Notes: generated by a model from the letters alone, not told the origin. 64,000 nt of DNA from Sulfurovum sp. (GCA_020525365.1 JAIZOF010000001.1:1139456-1203455); one strand, 5' to 3'. Positions 1 to 9,397 are shown, counted from the first letter of the stretch. Numbers and translations are program-made.

Positions 1-7
1 ACTGTTT

Positions 8-32
8 GTGTGAAAAATGGTGTTTTTCACAC
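8..32. repeat. Perfect 10-bp hairpin
   Basis: Arms GTGTGAAAAA and TTTTTCACAC flank a 5-base loop. No T-run follows on the plus strand. It could be the terminator of a gene to the left of the window, or an operator. Nothing else was recognised in bases 1-109. Confidence 0.45.
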
Positions 33-109
33 TCAAGGGCTAAGGTTTAAAAAAGTAATAAAACCACCAAAAAAGATAAGATCGTACCGAATGTAGCCTA
101 AAATATCAT

Positions 110-146
110 AATATTTATTTGGTTATTGATTAACCAAATAAATATT
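110..146 (-). terminator. 16-bp perfect AT-rich inverted repeat
   Basis: Bases 110-125 and 131-146 are perfect reverse complements around a 5-base loop. The repeat overlaps the stop codon of the minus-strand ORF at 130-447, so it most likely ends that transcript. The stem is AT-rich and has no strong U-run, so it is not a textbook terminator. Confidence 0.45.
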
Positions 147-447
147 GAATAGTTGTATAAAATTCACCGTATTGACCATTGTGGGGTTGGAGATAATAAT
201 CTACAAATTTTTTTGCATCTTCTTCTGATATTTCCTCTGAAATAAATGGTTCAATAGCTTTATTTCGTAATTTATTTAATTCATCTATATTTAATTGTAA
301 TATTTCTATAGTATCCTCTGAATCTTTATCTGTACCCAAAATATAACCATCTGCCGTATATTTGAATTTTGTTTCGCAATCATTATCTAAAGGTGTAATT
401 GGAAGGTTTTCATTATCTTTACTATTGCCACATAGTACCCAATACAC
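130..447 (-). CDS. Hypothetical 105-residue protein
   Basis: An acidic small protein with no signal peptide, membrane segment or family motif that I recognise. The start is a GTG (first residues MYWVLCGN) with no clear Shine-Dalgarno site, so the real start is uncertain. It may be the C-terminal remnant of a longer gene. It lies head to head with dapD. The dapD -10 box (469-474) reads TATACT on the minus strand, so one symmetrical element could serve both directions. The reading frame is well filled and the stop sits inside a long hairpin, which favours a real gene, but function is unknown. Confidence 0.4.
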   Translation of the reverse strand: MYWVLCGNSKDNENLPITPLDNDCETKFKYTADGYILGTDKDSEDTIEILQLNIDELNKLRNKAIEPFISEEISEEDAKKFVDYYLQPHNGQYGEFYTTIQYLFG

Positions 448-468
448 ACTAATTTAAATAAAACCAAG

Positions 469-474
469 TATAAT
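469..474 (+). promoter_or_regulatory. -10 box of dapD
   Basis: TATAAT about 27 bases before the dapD ATG. No convincing -35 box is visible, as is usual for sigma-70 promoters in Campylobacterota. Confidence 0.6.
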
Positions 475-500
475 CACCCTAATTTTTACAGGAGTTTTAC

Positions 501-1694
501 ATGGCACTAGAAGCGATTACATCAACAGATGAGTTCAAAAAATTGGTTACAGAGACAACCTCACAAAAGGGTTACAAAGAACCCATAGCATTTGGTATTG
601 CACGTGTTGATAGAGGTCAAAAGAATGCAGAGAAGGTGCTTCAAGCAAACTTTCCACTAATAAATTGGAAGGAGAATTTTGGTTCTGCAGCAGTCTTTAT
701 TTGTGCACTTCAGAAGGCAAAGATTGATGTTGATTTTTCTAGTTCAGAGTTTGTAGCGACCATTAACGATAACTTTATTGCCAATACTATGGCAGCATTT
801 GCTCCCTATATACCAGAAGCAACAGGTGATGCACACAAAAATGTACAGGTTATCAAAACACTCGCTGCCATGGAGGATGTTGGTAAAAACTTCCGTATTG
901 TCTTTTTGTTTGAAGATACCAATCCACAGTCAGTTGAAGCAGTCTATTTGAAACTCTATGCACTGTCACTCAGAAAAGTAAAATTAAGAGAGGTAAACTT
1001 AAATGGTGCATTTGGTATTCTTAGTAACGTTGCATGGGTAGGTAATGTGCCTTATGAACTTGACTATCTTAGAGAAAATGAAATTGAGATGAAACTAAAT
1101 GGTACATATCCAGCCATTGATGCGGTAGATAAATTCCCACGCTTCCTGCAACATATTATCCCCGATGATAATACACGTATTCTTGAAGCCTCCAAAGTAC
1201 GTATGGGTGCACAACTTGCAGCTGGTACAACGGTTATGCCAGGTGCAAGCTACATTAACTTCAATGCTGGAACACTCGGACCGGTTATGGTTGAAGGGCG
1301 CATTAGCTCTTCTGCTATCGTCGGTTCAGGCTCCGATGTGGGTGGAGGTGCAAGTATTCTTGGCGTCTTAAGTGGCACAGATGGTAACCCAATTAGTATT
1401 GGAGAAAATACTCTGCTTGGTGCTAACTCTGTTACGGGACTACCACTCGGTGATGGTTGCATTGTTGATGCGGGTTTAACAATCCTAGCAGGTACAAAGA
1501 TTAAGATTACAACAGAAGAGCTTAAGAAAATTGCAGTAGCCAATCCCACAGTAAAACTAGACAATAAAACAGTATTCAAAGGGGAAGAGCTTCAAGGACT
1601 TAATGGTATTCACTACCGTCAGAACTCCACTACTGGTGAGATTATTGCACGCAGAAGTACACGTGAAGTAAAACTCAACAAAGACCTACACTAA
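501..1694 (+). CDS. dapD: 2,3,4,5-tetrahydropyridine-2,6-dicarboxylate N-succinyltransferase
   Basis: DapD transfers succinyl from succinyl-CoA to tetrahydrodipicolinate in the lysine/diaminopimelate pathway, feeding peptidoglycan and protein synthesis in the cytoplasm. The protein is 397 residues, the long form found in Campylobacterota and some others. Its C-terminal half has the Gly/Val/Ile-rich hexapeptide pattern of a left-handed beta helix (roughly residues 235-340, with segments such as GTTVMPGASYINFNAG and GSGSDVGGGASILGVL). An AGGAG Shine-Dalgarno site at 490-494 lies 6 bases before the ATG. A small unknown gene follows 4 bases after the stop, so the two are probably cotranscribed. 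Confidence 0.93.
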   Translation: MALEAITSTDEFKKLVTETTSQKGYKEPIAFGIARVDRGQKNAEKVLQANFPLINWKENFGSAAVFICALQKAKIDVDFSSSEFVATINDNFIANTMAAFAPYIPEATGDAHKNVQVIKTLAAMEDVGKNFRIVFLFEDTNPQSVEAVYLKLYALSLRKVKLREVNLNGAFGILSNVAWVGNVPYELDYLRENEIEMKLNGTYPAIDAVDKFPRFLQHIIPDDNTRILEASKVRMGAQLAAGTTVMPGASYINFNAGTLGPVMVEGRISSSAIVGSGSDVGGGASILGVLSGTDGNPISIGENTLLGANSVTGLPLGDGCIVDAGLTILAGTKIKITTEELKKIAVANPTVKLDNKTVFKGEELQGLNGIHYRQNSTTGEIIARRSTREVKLNKDLH

Positions 1695-1698
1695 ACCG

Positions 1699-1938
1699 AT
1701 GAATAATGAAGAACATGAAGTACTAAAGCAGGTAACTTTGTTAGGTATCATGAAGCGTAAACCTAATGAAAGTCTCGATGAAGTACGTACCATGCTGGTC
1801 GATACAGGAATGTACACAATGAAAGAATCCAAGCAGATATTCAAAGAACTTAAGGCAGAAAAATATCTACTCAATGGACAACTAACATTGAAGGGGTTAA
1901 CAGCTGCCAAAGAAGCAGAAGCAATGTTTAAACAATAA
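1699..1938 (+). CDS. Small conserved-looking protein, possible winged helix
   Basis: A 79-residue, charged, helix-rich protein without signal peptide or membrane segment. The order of helices ending in YLLNGQLTLKGLTAAKEAE resembles the recognition helix and wing of small winged-helix proteins, but I do not recognise the family. It starts 4 bases after the dapD stop and is followed 29 bases later by an S4-domain gene, so it sits in a short operon. Function unknown. Confidence 0.6.
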   Translation: MNNEEHEVLKQVTLLGIMKRKPNESLDEVRTMLVDTGMYTMKESKQIFKELKAEKYLLNGQLTLKGLTAAKEAEAMFKQ

Positions 1939-1967
1939 GTAATATTTGTAAAAAGGAAGGTTGTGCC

Positions 1968-2213
1968 ATGCGTGTAGATAAATGGCTTAGTGCAGTTAAT
2001 GTAGTCAAACGGCGTACAGTGGCAACTGATATGCTCAAGTCTGGAGTGGTCTACATTAACGAGCAGAAAGCAAAAGCCTCCAAAGATGTAAAAATTGGTG
2101 ATAAAATTACGATAAAATATCTTAAAGGTTCCAAGTCGTATAAAGTACTACAGATACCAACGACCAAGACAATACCTAAGAGTCAAAAAGAGGAGTATGT
2201 CAAAGAGCTTTAG
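1968..2213 (+). CDS. S4-domain RNA-binding protein (Hsp15/RqcP type)
   Basis: An 81-residue single S4 domain. It opens with MRVDKWLSAVNVVKRRTVA and continues with SGVVYINEQKAKASKDVKIGD, the classic S4 alpha-L fold motif. Relatives bind the large ribosomal subunit and rescue or recycle stalled ribosomes (Hsp15, RqcP), or bind other structured RNAs. A strong AAGGAAGG Shine-Dalgarno sequence precedes the ATG. The downstream trpD frame is open across its 3' end, which suggests cotranscription. Family assignment is firm; the exact RNA target is inferred. Confidence 0.8.
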   Translation: MRVDKWLSAVNVVKRRTVATDMLKSGVVYINEQKAKASKDVKIGDKITIKYLKGSKSYKVLQIPTTKTIPKSQKEEYVKEL

Positions 2214-2241
2214 TTGCTTTGACATAATAATAGTAGATAAC

Positions 2242-3237
2242 ATGAAAGTAATGAAAATGAGTACTAGAAAAGAATTTGAAAAACTTTTTAACAATGAAAT
2301 GCCAGAAGAAGAGGCACGTCAATTCCTAATTGACTTTTACAAAAGAGGGGAAAGCGGAGAAGATATCGCAGTAGCCGCACAAGTAATGCGTAAACATTCC
2401 ATTGAGCTGCCACTCCCTAAGGATTTAAGAGAAAAAGCCATTGACGTAGTGGGAACTGGTGGAGATAGAAGTGGGTCATTTAACATCTCAACAACGGTTT
2501 CTTTATTGCTTGCCTCTATGGGCTGCGTGGTTGCTAAGCATGGTAACCGGTCCATTACCTCTCACTCTGGTTCTGCTGATGTACTTGAAGCATTAGGAAT
2601 AAACCTCAACTTGCCTATTGATGCACAAATTAAAATGCTCGAAGAGACAGGCTTTACTTTTATCTTTGCAATGAATCATCATCCAGCCATGAAACATATT
2701 ATGCCAATACGAAAATCTATTGATCATCGTACCATCTTTAATATTCTTGGGCCATTGACCAATCCTGCTGGTGCAAGAAAATATCTACTAGGTGTTTTTG
2801 ACCCATCGTTTATTAAACGTATGGCAGAAGCACTCCTTGAACTTGATACAGAGCGCGCCTTTGTAGTAAGTTCTCATGATGGTATGGATGAAATTTCACT
2901 TTCTGACAATAGTTCTTTTGCTTATGTGGAGAATGGGCGCATTAGCGAAGGAGAAGTAGATCCTGAGACTTTTGGTTTTCAAAAAGCTTCCAAAGAGGCA
3001 ATTCTTGGTGGTGATGCACAGTTCAATGCACAAATTACCCATGATATTTTTAATATGAAAGAGTTGGGGCCAAAACGAGATATTGTACTTCTAAATACTG
3101 CTTACGCACTCTTTGCAGATGGCAACACAAGAGACATACAAGAAGCAGTTGAAAAGGCAAAAGCAGCCATTGAGAGTGGCAAGGCAGCAGTACATTTAAA
3201 AAAAATAGCCAAAGTGAGTCAAAAACTTACTTTATAG
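2242..3237 (+). CDS. trpD: Anthranilate phosphoribosyltransferase
   Basis: TrpD joins anthranilate to PRPP, the second step of tryptophan synthesis. The PRPP loop VGTGGDRSGSFNISTT and the substrate motif KHGNRSITSHSGSADVLEALG are intact, and the length is normal. The start is uncertain. In-frame ATGs occur at 2197 (overlapping the S4 gene, GAGGAG only one base away), 2242, 2251 and 2257. Homologous sequence seems to begin near MSTRKEFEKLF (2257), and 2242 is used here as a compromise. The gene stands apart from the other trp gene in the window (trpB, 34.4 kb), so trp genes are dispersed. Confidence 0.9.
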   Translation: MKVMKMSTRKEFEKLFNNEMPEEEARQFLIDFYKRGESGEDIAVAAQVMRKHSIELPLPKDLREKAIDVVGTGGDRSGSFNISTTVSLLLASMGCVVAKHGNRSITSHSGSADVLEALGINLNLPIDAQIKMLEETGFTFIFAMNHHPAMKHIMPIRKSIDHRTIFNILGPLTNPAGARKYLLGVFDPSFIKRMAEALLELDTERAFVVSSHDGMDEISLSDNSSFAYVENGRISEGEVDPETFGFQKASKEAILGGDAQFNAQITHDIFNMKELGPKRDIVLLNTAYALFADGNTRDIQEAVEKAKAAIESGKAAVHLKKIAKVSQKLTL

Positions 3238-3319
3238 ATTCTATTTTTCCTATTAGAGGGTGAGAAAGGCTGTCTATTTGTTATCAGATAATAAAAAAAT
3301 AAAGGATTAAAGACACTAT

Positions 3320-3733
3320 ATGCCAAAAGAGATTATCGCATCACTTCATGAAATAGATCAAATTACCTCTTATCTCAGCAAGACGTTACCTTCTGACGCT
3401 ATTATCTTTTTACACGGTGATCTTGCTTCAGGTAAAACAACTCTCACGCAAGCTATTGCTAAAGAAAGAGGTGTGGAAAGCGAAGTAACTTCTCCTACTT
3501 TTTCACTTCAACAATGTTATACCAATAACCTCTACCATTATGACCTCTACCGTCTCAGCCATGAAGCATTTATGCAAATGGGACTTTTTGAAGAGTTTGA
3601 AAAAACAGGTTGGCATATAGTAGAGTGGGGAAGCGATGCACTCAAATCTTTTTTAGAGGGTGTTGGCTATAATGTGCACATTGTAGAAATAGTGCCCCAT
3701 AAAGAGAAAAGAATTTACAGGATATCCAGTTAA
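3320..3733 (+). CDS. tsaE: tRNA threonylcarbamoyladenosine biosynthesis ATPase
   Basis: TsaE is the small P-loop ATPase that works with TsaD and TsaB to make t6A37 in ANN-decoding tRNAs. Walker A is HGDLASGKTTLTQAIA, followed by the family signature TSPTFSLQQCY and YHYDLYRL; VEWG occurs near residue 100. The 137-residue length is typical. Its stop overlaps the lptB start (TAATG), so the two genes are translationally coupled, an order common in Campylobacterota. Confidence 0.92.
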   Translation: MPKEIIASLHEIDQITSYLSKTLPSDAIIFLHGDLASGKTTLTQAIAKERGVESEVTSPTFSLQQCYTNNLYHYDLYRLSHEAFMQMGLFEEFEKTGWHIVEWGSDALKSFLEGVGYNVHIVEIVPHKEKRIYRISS

Positions 3734-4455
3734 TGCATACACTTGAAGCCAAACACCTCTCCAAAACTATCAAAAAGACTAAGATTATTCATAACATTTC
3801 TCTAAAAATACGAAGTAAAGAAATCGTAGGATTGCTTGGACCTAATGGTGCAGGAAAGACCACCTCTTTTTATATGGTTTGTGGACTAATAAGTGCAACA
3901 AGCGGAGAGGTTTTTCTTGATGGAAAAAATATAACAACACTGCCATTAAGCAAACGTGCACAGATGGGGATTGGTTATCTACCACAAGAGTCTAGTATAT
4001 TCAAAGATTTAACAGTTGAAGAGAACCTTTTAATAGCAGCAGAAGCACTGAATCTACCAGAAGAGACAGTGCAACCTCGCATAGAGAGGCTCCTTGAAAT
4101 TTTTAATATTGAACCAATTCGTAATCGTATTGGTATTCGTCTTAGTGGGGGAGAGCGGCGACGTGTAGAGATTGCCCGCGCACTAGTAGGTGAACCAAAA
4201 TTTCTTCTGCTAGATGAGCCATTTGCTGGCGTTGACCCAATTGCAATTCTTGATATTCAAAATATTATCCATCAATTGGTAAAACTTGACATGGGGATAC
4301 TGATTACCGATCATAATGTACGAGAGACACTTGACATATGCGACCGTGCTTATGTGATGCGAAGTGGTGAAATGCTAGCATCTGGAACAAGCAAAGAGAT
4401 TGCCAATAATAAGAATGTGCGTAAACATTATCTTGGTGAACATTTTATCTTTTAA
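3733..4455 (+). CDS. lptB: LPS export ABC transporter ATPase
   Basis: LptB powers extraction of lipopolysaccharide from the inner membrane with LptFG. The 240-residue protein has Walker A (GLLGPNGAGKTTSFYMV), a Q-loop (YLPQESSIFKDLTVEENL), the signature LSGGERRRVEIARAL, Walker B (FLLLDEPFAGVDP) and the H-loop (ILITDHNVRETL). YLPQESSIFKDLTV is very characteristic of LptB. It is coupled to tsaE by a one-base overlap. The other lpt genes are not in the window. Confidence 0.93.
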   Translation: MHTLEAKHLSKTIKKTKIIHNISLKIRSKEIVGLLGPNGAGKTTSFYMVCGLISATSGEVFLDGKNITTLPLSKRAQMGIGYLPQESSIFKDLTVEENLLIAAEALNLPEETVQPRIERLLEIFNIEPIRNRIGIRLSGGERRRVEIARALVGEPKFLLLDEPFAGVDPIAILDIQNIIHQLVKLDMGILITDHNVRETLDICDRAYVMRSGEMLASGTSKEIANNKNVRKHYLGEHFIF

Positions 4456-4503
4456 GAAAGTATTAAATCGTTCAGATTAACCAGTATTTTAGTGCTTTTG
4501 GTG

Positions 4504-4509
4504 TATAAT
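4504..4509 (+). promoter_or_regulatory. -10 box of atpB
   Basis: TATAAT 30 bases before the atpB start, between the lptB stop and atpB, so atpB has its own promoter. Confidence 0.55.
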
Positions 4510-4538
4510 CCAAAAAATTATTTCACGAGGATATTTTT

Positions 4539-5222
4539 ATGGAAGGTGTATTTACTTACCTTGGCGGTATTTTAGGAGAACACAATCATACAGCTGTGAT
4601 TGTCGCACACCTACTACTTGTAGCTGTAATTATTATATTTATTGCAATGTCGGCAACAAAGAGTCTAGGGGCAGTACCAACAGGTACACAGAATGTAATG
4701 GAGGCTTATCTTGAGGGTGTCATTGCCATGGGAAAAGATGTTATTGGTGAAGAGATGGCAAGAAAATATCTACCACTTGTGGCTACTGTGGGTATCTTTG
4801 TCTTTGTTTCTAATGTCATCGGTATTATCCCCGGTTTTGAGTCTCCAACTTCAAATATCAACGTTACGCTTCCACTTGCATTAATGGTTTTCTTCTATTA
4901 TAACTATGAAGGAATCAAGAAGCAAGGTATCATACACTATTTTGCACACTTTGCAGGACCAGTAAAGATACTTGCACCTTTGATGTTTCCTATTGAGATT
5001 GTTTCTCATATTTCTCGCATTATCTCTCTAAGCTTCCGACTCTTTGGTAATATCAAAGGAGATGATCTTTTCTTGTGGGTACTTCTGATGTTGGTTCCTT
5101 TTATTGCGCCACTTCCTGCATACTTGCTGTTGACATTTTCTGCACTATTGCAAACATTTGTCTTCATGATTCTCATCTATGTCTACCTTGCAGGCGCTAT
5201 AGCAGTTGAAGAAGAGCATTAA
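4539..5222 (+). CDS. atpB: F1Fo ATP synthase subunit a
   Basis: Subunit a forms the proton half-channels of the Fo motor against the c-ring in the inner membrane. The 227-residue protein is strongly hydrophobic with five or six membrane helices. The segment [20 protein letters not shown] contains the essential arginine region, and the last helix has the conserved [17 protein letters not shown]. As in other Campylobacterota, atpB stands alone, away from the F1 genes. An AT-rich leader and its own TATAAT box precede it. Confidence 0.94.
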   Translation: MEGVFTYLGGILGEHNHTAVIVAHLLLVAVIIIFIAMSATKSLGAVPTGTQNVMEAYLEGVIAMGKDVIGEEMARKYLPLVATVGIFVFVSNVIGIIPGFESPTSNINVTLPLALMVFFYYNYEGIKKQGIIHYFAHFAGPVKILAPLMFPIEIVSHISRIISLSFRLFGNIKGDDLFLWVLLMLVPFIAPLPAYLLLTFSALLQTFVFMILIYVYLAGAIAVEEEH

Positions 5223-5269
5223 AAAGTATCTAATTCTTGGTAATTTTATGGAATACCCTATAAGTTTTT

Positions 5270-5539
5270 ATGCGATTTAAGAGTAAGACACTTCATTTTA
5301 TCATCAACTTTCTTTTGGGTGTATCATGGGCAACAATGCTCACCGGTATGCTCACTGCTTTTCTTGCCTTTTATGAAAATAGTCTTTTTTTTGCTATTAT
5401 CTCTGCATTAATGAGTGCAATACCAGGTCTACTTGGTATTTTATTGTTAGAATATTTTATTATCAACAAAGAGAAACTCGAAGAGATAAAAAAGCAGACA
5501 GAACTATTAAAGAGGCTTGTTGAAAAAAGAGGAGATTAA
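5270..5539 (+). CDS. Small membrane protein with charged C-terminal tail
   Basis: An 89-residue protein with two or three hydrophobic helices (about residues 10-70) and a lysine/glutamate-rich, probably coiled, cytoplasmic tail (KLEEIKKQTELLKRLVEKRGD). It follows atpB by 47 bases. AtpI-like assembly factors are also small membrane proteins near atpB, but I see no AtpI signature and the order is reversed. No good Shine-Dalgarno site is visible. Function unknown. Confidence 0.6.
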   Translation: MRFKSKTLHFIINFLLGVSWATMLTGMLTAFLAFYENSLFFAIISALMSAIPGLLGILLLEYFIINKEKLEEIKKQTELLKRLVEKRGD

Positions 5540-5624
5540 GGTTTTATTGTCTAATTTTTTATATTGGCAAATACAGCCTATCTTCTATATCTTTATTGTA
5601 ATCTCTCTCAAATAACCAAAACGC

Positions 5625-5630
5625 TATAAT
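5625..5630 (+). promoter_or_regulatory. -10 box of gatB
   Basis: TATAAT 41 bases before the gatB ATG, with TTTAAGGAAA (Shine-Dalgarno) between. Confidence 0.55.
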
Positions 5631-5670
5631 ATCTGCCTATAATCTATCTATTTCTTTAAGGAAATTCACT

Positions 5671-7104
5671 ATGTTTGAAACCGTTATCGGTCTTGAAATA
5701 CATGTGCAGCTCAACACAAAAACCAAGCTTTTCTGCTCTTGTCCTACATCATTTGCAGCACATCAAAATAAAAATACTTGCCCTACCTGCTTGGCACTTC
5801 CAGGCGCACTTCCTGTTGTAAACAAAGAGGCAGCAGTGAAAGCAATGCGTCTTGCACATGCTGTAGAGGCTGAGATTAATGAGATGTCACGTTTTGACAG
5901 AAAGTCCTATTTTTATCCCGACTCGCCAAGTGCTTATCAGATTACACAGTTTTATGAGCCCATTTTACGTAACGGAAAGGTAATTATAGACCTTGAGGAT
6001 GGCTCACAAAAGGTAGTGACTATTACAGAAGCACATCTTGAAGCAGATGCAGGAAAAAATATGCATGAGGGAAATATCTCAAAAGTTGATCTTAATCGTG
6101 CAGGAACACCTTTACTTGAAATTGTCTCCGCACCAGATATGCGTAATACAGAGGAGACGATTGCTTACCTAAAGAAGATCCATGCAACAGTACGTTATTT
6201 AGACATTAGTGATGCAAACATGCAAGAGGGGTCATTCCGTTGTGATGTAAACATCTCAGTACGCCCAAAAGGACAAGAAGCATATGGTACACGTGTAGAG
6301 ATTAAAAATATGAATTCCTTCCGATTCATCTCTCAAGCAATTACCTATGAAGTGCAGCGCCAAATTGAGGCATATGAAGATGGCATCTATGAGAAAGAGA
6401 TTGTTCAAGAAACACGTCTCTTTGATGCTGATAAAGGTGAAACCCGTTCCATGAGAGGAAAGGAAGAGGCAGCAGACTACCGTTATTTTCCTGAACCAGA
6501 TATGCGACCACTTGCTATAACAGAGGAGATGAAAGAGAGAGCAAGCCATATCCCTGAACTCCCTGATGAAAAGGCTAAGCGCTATATAAATGAACTTGGG
6601 CTTAAGCGTTATGATGCACTGGTTATCACTGCAAGTAAAGAGATGGCATACTATTTTGAAGAGATGCTTGAGTATGGTGCAGTTCCCAAAACAGCAGTCA
6701 CATGGCTTACTTCTGAATTACTTGGACGTCTAAATAAAGTAGGTTTACATATTGAAACATCGCCAGTAGATGCAAAAACATTGGGGATATTGGTTTCTAA
6801 GATTGCGGACTCCACAATTTCAGGAAAGGGCGCTAAAGAGGTACTTGACCATATGATGGAGAATAAAAATCATGATGTTGATGCAATTATTGATAAGTTA
6901 GGGCTAGTACAAATGAGTGATGATGGTACTATTTTAACGATTATTGAAGAGATTCTTGCTGCCAATACCGAAAAAGTAAAAGAGTATAAAAATGGTAAAG
7001 AAAAACTCTTTGGGTTTTTTGTTGGGCAAACGATGAAGGCAAGTAAAGGTGCGGCCAACCCTGCAAAAGTGAATGAGTTGCTTAAACAGTGTCTTAATGG
7101 ATAG
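5671..7104 (+). CDS. gatB: Asp-tRNA(Asn)/Glu-tRNA(Gln) amidotransferase subunit B
   Basis: GatB is the tRNA-binding kinase/transamidase subunit that converts misacylated Glu-tRNA(Gln) or Asp-tRNA(Asn) with GatA and GatC. It is needed where glutaminyl- or asparaginyl-tRNA synthetases are absent. The N-terminus [20 protein letters not shown] is diagnostic, with zinc-site cysteines at CSCPTS and CPTC. The C-terminal YqeY-like helical domain is present, with [18 protein letters not shown] near the end. Length 477 is typical. It is followed 23 bases later by a potassium channel gene. Confidence 0.96.
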   Translation: MFETVIGLEIHVQLNTKTKLFCSCPTSFAAHQNKNTCPTCLALPGALPVVNKEAAVKAMRLAHAVEAEINEMSRFDRKSYFYPDSPSAYQITQFYEPILRNGKVIIDLEDGSQKVVTITEAHLEADAGKNMHEGNISKVDLNRAGTPLLEIVSAPDMRNTEETIAYLKKIHATVRYLDISDANMQEGSFRCDVNISVRPKGQEAYGTRVEIKNMNSFRFISQAITYEVQRQIEAYEDGIYEKEIVQETRLFDADKGETRSMRGKEEAADYRYFPEPDMRPLAITEEMKERASHIPELPDEKAKRYINELGLKRYDALVITASKEMAYYFEEMLEYGAVPKTAVTWLTSELLGRLNKVGLHIETSPVDAKTLGILVSKIADSTISGKGAKEVLDHMMENKNHDVDAIIDKLGLVQMSDDGTILTIIEEILAANTEKVKEYKNGKEKLFGFFVGQTMKASKGAANPAKVNELLKQCLNG

Positions 7105-7127
7105 ATGATACAAGAGGATGACAATAT

Positions 7128-8663
7128 ATGAATAATCTCGTCCTCTCCTTTGCCCATTTTTTATACAACTCTAAACGATACCGCCATGCCAAGGTAGCCG
7201 TCAAAGACCTACTAACAAACCAAAACAGTCCCTACAAGCGGTACCTTGATATCACAATTATCTTTTTAATTATTACCTCTGTTGCAATTCTCGTGTATGA
7301 GGTAAAACACCCCGTTCCTCCTTGGATTGATCTTTATGATATCTATTTTGTTTCATTTATTTTTGCTATTGAATACCTGCTTCGTCTTTGGATACAAAAT
7401 AATATTTCCGAAGAAGTACTCAAAAGCCATAAAGATGCTATTTTTCTCGACAAACCTTTCAATGCTTTTTTGCCACTAAGGCAAGCACTTAGTGAGAAGC
7501 TTCGGTATATGATTACCCCTTGGGCTATTATTGATTTACTAGCAATTTTTCCTGCATATCGCCCTATTCGTGTACTACGTATTTTTATTCTTTTTAGGGT
7601 ACTAAAATTGTTGCGCTATGCTAAAAGTATGAAACAGTTTGTTGAAGTTCTCGAAAATAAGCGTTTTGAACTCTATACACTACTTTTTTTACTCGCTTTT
7701 ATTGTCATAACTGCTGGTATTGCCATTTATGTGCTCGAAGAAAAACTCAATCCTAATATCAAATCACTTTTTGATGCACTTTATTGGGCATTGGTGACTA
7801 TCTCTACAGTTGGTTTTGGTGATATTTCTCCTGTAACCACTGAAGGGCGTGCCATCTCAATGTTTATTATCATCAGTGGTATTGCAATGATCTCTTTTGC
7901 TACTTCAGTCATTGTTTCCGCATTTTCAGAAAAGCTAAACGAGGTAAAAGAGAGTAGGGCAATTGATCGAATCAACAAGAGTAGTTCTTTTGTGGTCATC
8001 TGTGGATATGGGCAGATGGCTAAAATGTTTTTACGTAAAAGTGGGCTTTCTGTCAATGATTATATTATTCTAGAGAAAAATCCAGAAAGAGTAGAGGCGG
8101 CACGCAAAGAGGGGTATAGTGTTATTCAAGAGGATGCCAGCCACACTAAAGTACTAGAACGATTCAATGTTTCTCATGCAAAAATTACAGTGCTGACCCT
8201 TACAGCAAGTGATGTGGAGAATATTTATATTACCCTCACAGCAAAATCAATTTCACGTAAAATACAGGTAATTGCACGTGCAAGTAATCACCAAATGGTC
8301 AAGAAATTTGAACATGCTGGTGCTGATCATGTGGTTCTCCCTAATGAAGTAGCCAATAATATGATCCACATTGCCATCACGCAACCAACAATGTATAAGG
8401 CACTACATGCGGTTTTGACAGGAAAAGATGCAGCACAGATTTATGAGATACACATCAAGCATTACCCTTCACTTGTGGGAAGAAGTATTGAATCACTCAG
8501 TTTTGCTGACTACAAACTGCTCTTTCTTGGGGTACACAAAAATAAAGAGTTTCTTTTTAATCCTAAAAAAGAGATACTGCTTGAGTTGCATGATGTACTA
8601 CTGGTAATAGGGCGCGAGATTAGCCTAGAGTACTTTGAAAAGAGTTATAAAAGGACACGTTGA
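7128..8663 (+). CDS. Six-helix potassium channel with RCK (TrkA) domain
   Basis: A 511-residue inner-membrane channel. Residues about 40-250 carry six hydrophobic segments. The fourth (RPIRVLRIFILFRVLKLLRY) has regularly spaced arginines like a voltage sensor, and the pore loop TISTVGFGDIS carries the K+ selectivity filter. From about residue 280 a TrkA-N/RCK domain follows (VVICGYGQMAKMFLRKSG), then a TrkA-C domain (about 430-500). This is the layout of prokaryotic Kv/BK-like channels. A second RCK protein follows directly and probably forms part of the gating ring. Confidence 0.88.
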   Translation: MNNLVLSFAHFLYNSKRYRHAKVAVKDLLTNQNSPYKRYLDITIIFLIITSVAILVYEVKHPVPPWIDLYDIYFVSFIFAIEYLLRLWIQNNISEEVLKSHKDAIFLDKPFNAFLPLRQALSEKLRYMITPWAIIDLLAIFPAYRPIRVLRIFILFRVLKLLRYAKSMKQFVEVLENKRFELYTLLFLLAFIVITAGIAIYVLEEKLNPNIKSLFDALYWALVTISTVGFGDISPVTTEGRAISMFIIISGIAMISFATSVIVSAFSEKLNEVKESRAIDRINKSSSFVVICGYGQMAKMFLRKSGLSVNDYIILEKNPERVEAARKEGYSVIQEDASHTKVLERFNVSHAKITVLTLTASDVENIYITLTAKSISRKIQVIARASNHQMVKKFEHAGADHVVLPNEVANNMIHIAITQPTMYKALHAVLTGKDAAQIYEIHIKHYPSLVGRSIESLSFADYKLLFLGVHKNKEFLFNPKKEILLELHDVLLVIGREISLEYFEKSYKRTR

Positions 8664-9397
8664 TGGCAGCTAAAAGGATACTAATATTTGGGTATGGAAG
8701 TCATGGACGATTTATTGCCAAAGGACTACTTGAAGATGGTTATGCACTTCAAATTGTAGAGGCAGATGAAAAACACCATAAAATAGCACTCAATGACGGT
8801 TTTTCCGAAAGTGTCCTTATAGACATCAGTAGTGATGAAGCACTTGAGGCATTAAATCCTCAAAGCTTCGATAAGATTGTCTGTGTAATGAATGATGAGC
8901 ATTTAAATGTTTTTATTACCCTCTCATTAACCTCACTTTTTAAAGACCTCAATATTGTTGCAATCTCCGATTCTATTCATACAACAAGCAAGCTTAAGAT
9001 GGCAGGAGCACAAAAAGTAATAGATCTTTATGAGGTAAGTGCCAACCGTATTTTAAATATACTCAATCGTCCAATTGCAACTGAACTACTCAAAGATTTT
9101 GTCATGAGCAAAACAGGTATAAGCTTTATGGAGATGGAGATACCCGAAGGGTCTTTTTTGCATGGAAAAAAAATAGAAGAGGTGGACTTCTCTTGCTATA
9201 ATGTGCTACTTGTTGGTATGGTTGACATGGAAAGAGGGAGAGGGTTTGAATTTGTGACTGCTGGTCAAGAGCACTGGCTAGATACAGGAGATATTATTGT
9301 GTGTATGGGAGAGGTAACAAAATTACATACATTCAAGAAGATTATTGCACGAAAAGATATCAATCAGTGTCACAAAATAAAGGAGTCTAAAGTATGA
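8663..9397 (+). CDS. Second RCK/TrkA-N regulatory protein
   Basis: A 244-residue cytoplasmic protein starting with a nucleotide-binding Rossmann motif (RILIFGYGSHGRFIAKGLL) and ending in a TrkA-C-like domain. An ATG at 8663 preceded by AAAGGA is preferred; it overlaps the stop of the channel gene (TGATG). The middle (about residues 105-160) resembles the inter-lobe hinge of RCK proteins. It has no membrane segment, so it probably assembles with the RCK domain of the upstream channel. The stop overlaps the gpsA start (ATGA), giving a coupled three-gene run. Confidence 0.82.
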   Translation: MAAKRILIFGYGSHGRFIAKGLLEDGYALQIVEADEKHHKIALNDGFSESVLIDISSDEALEALNPQSFDKIVCVMNDEHLNVFITLSLTSLFKDLNIVAISDSIHTTSKLKMAGAQKVIDLYEVSANRILNILNRPIATELLKDFVMSKTGISFMEMEIPEGSFLHGKKIEEVDFSCYNVLLVGMVDMERGRGFEFVTAGQEHWLDTGDIIVCMGEVTKLHTFKKIIARKDINQCHKIKESKV

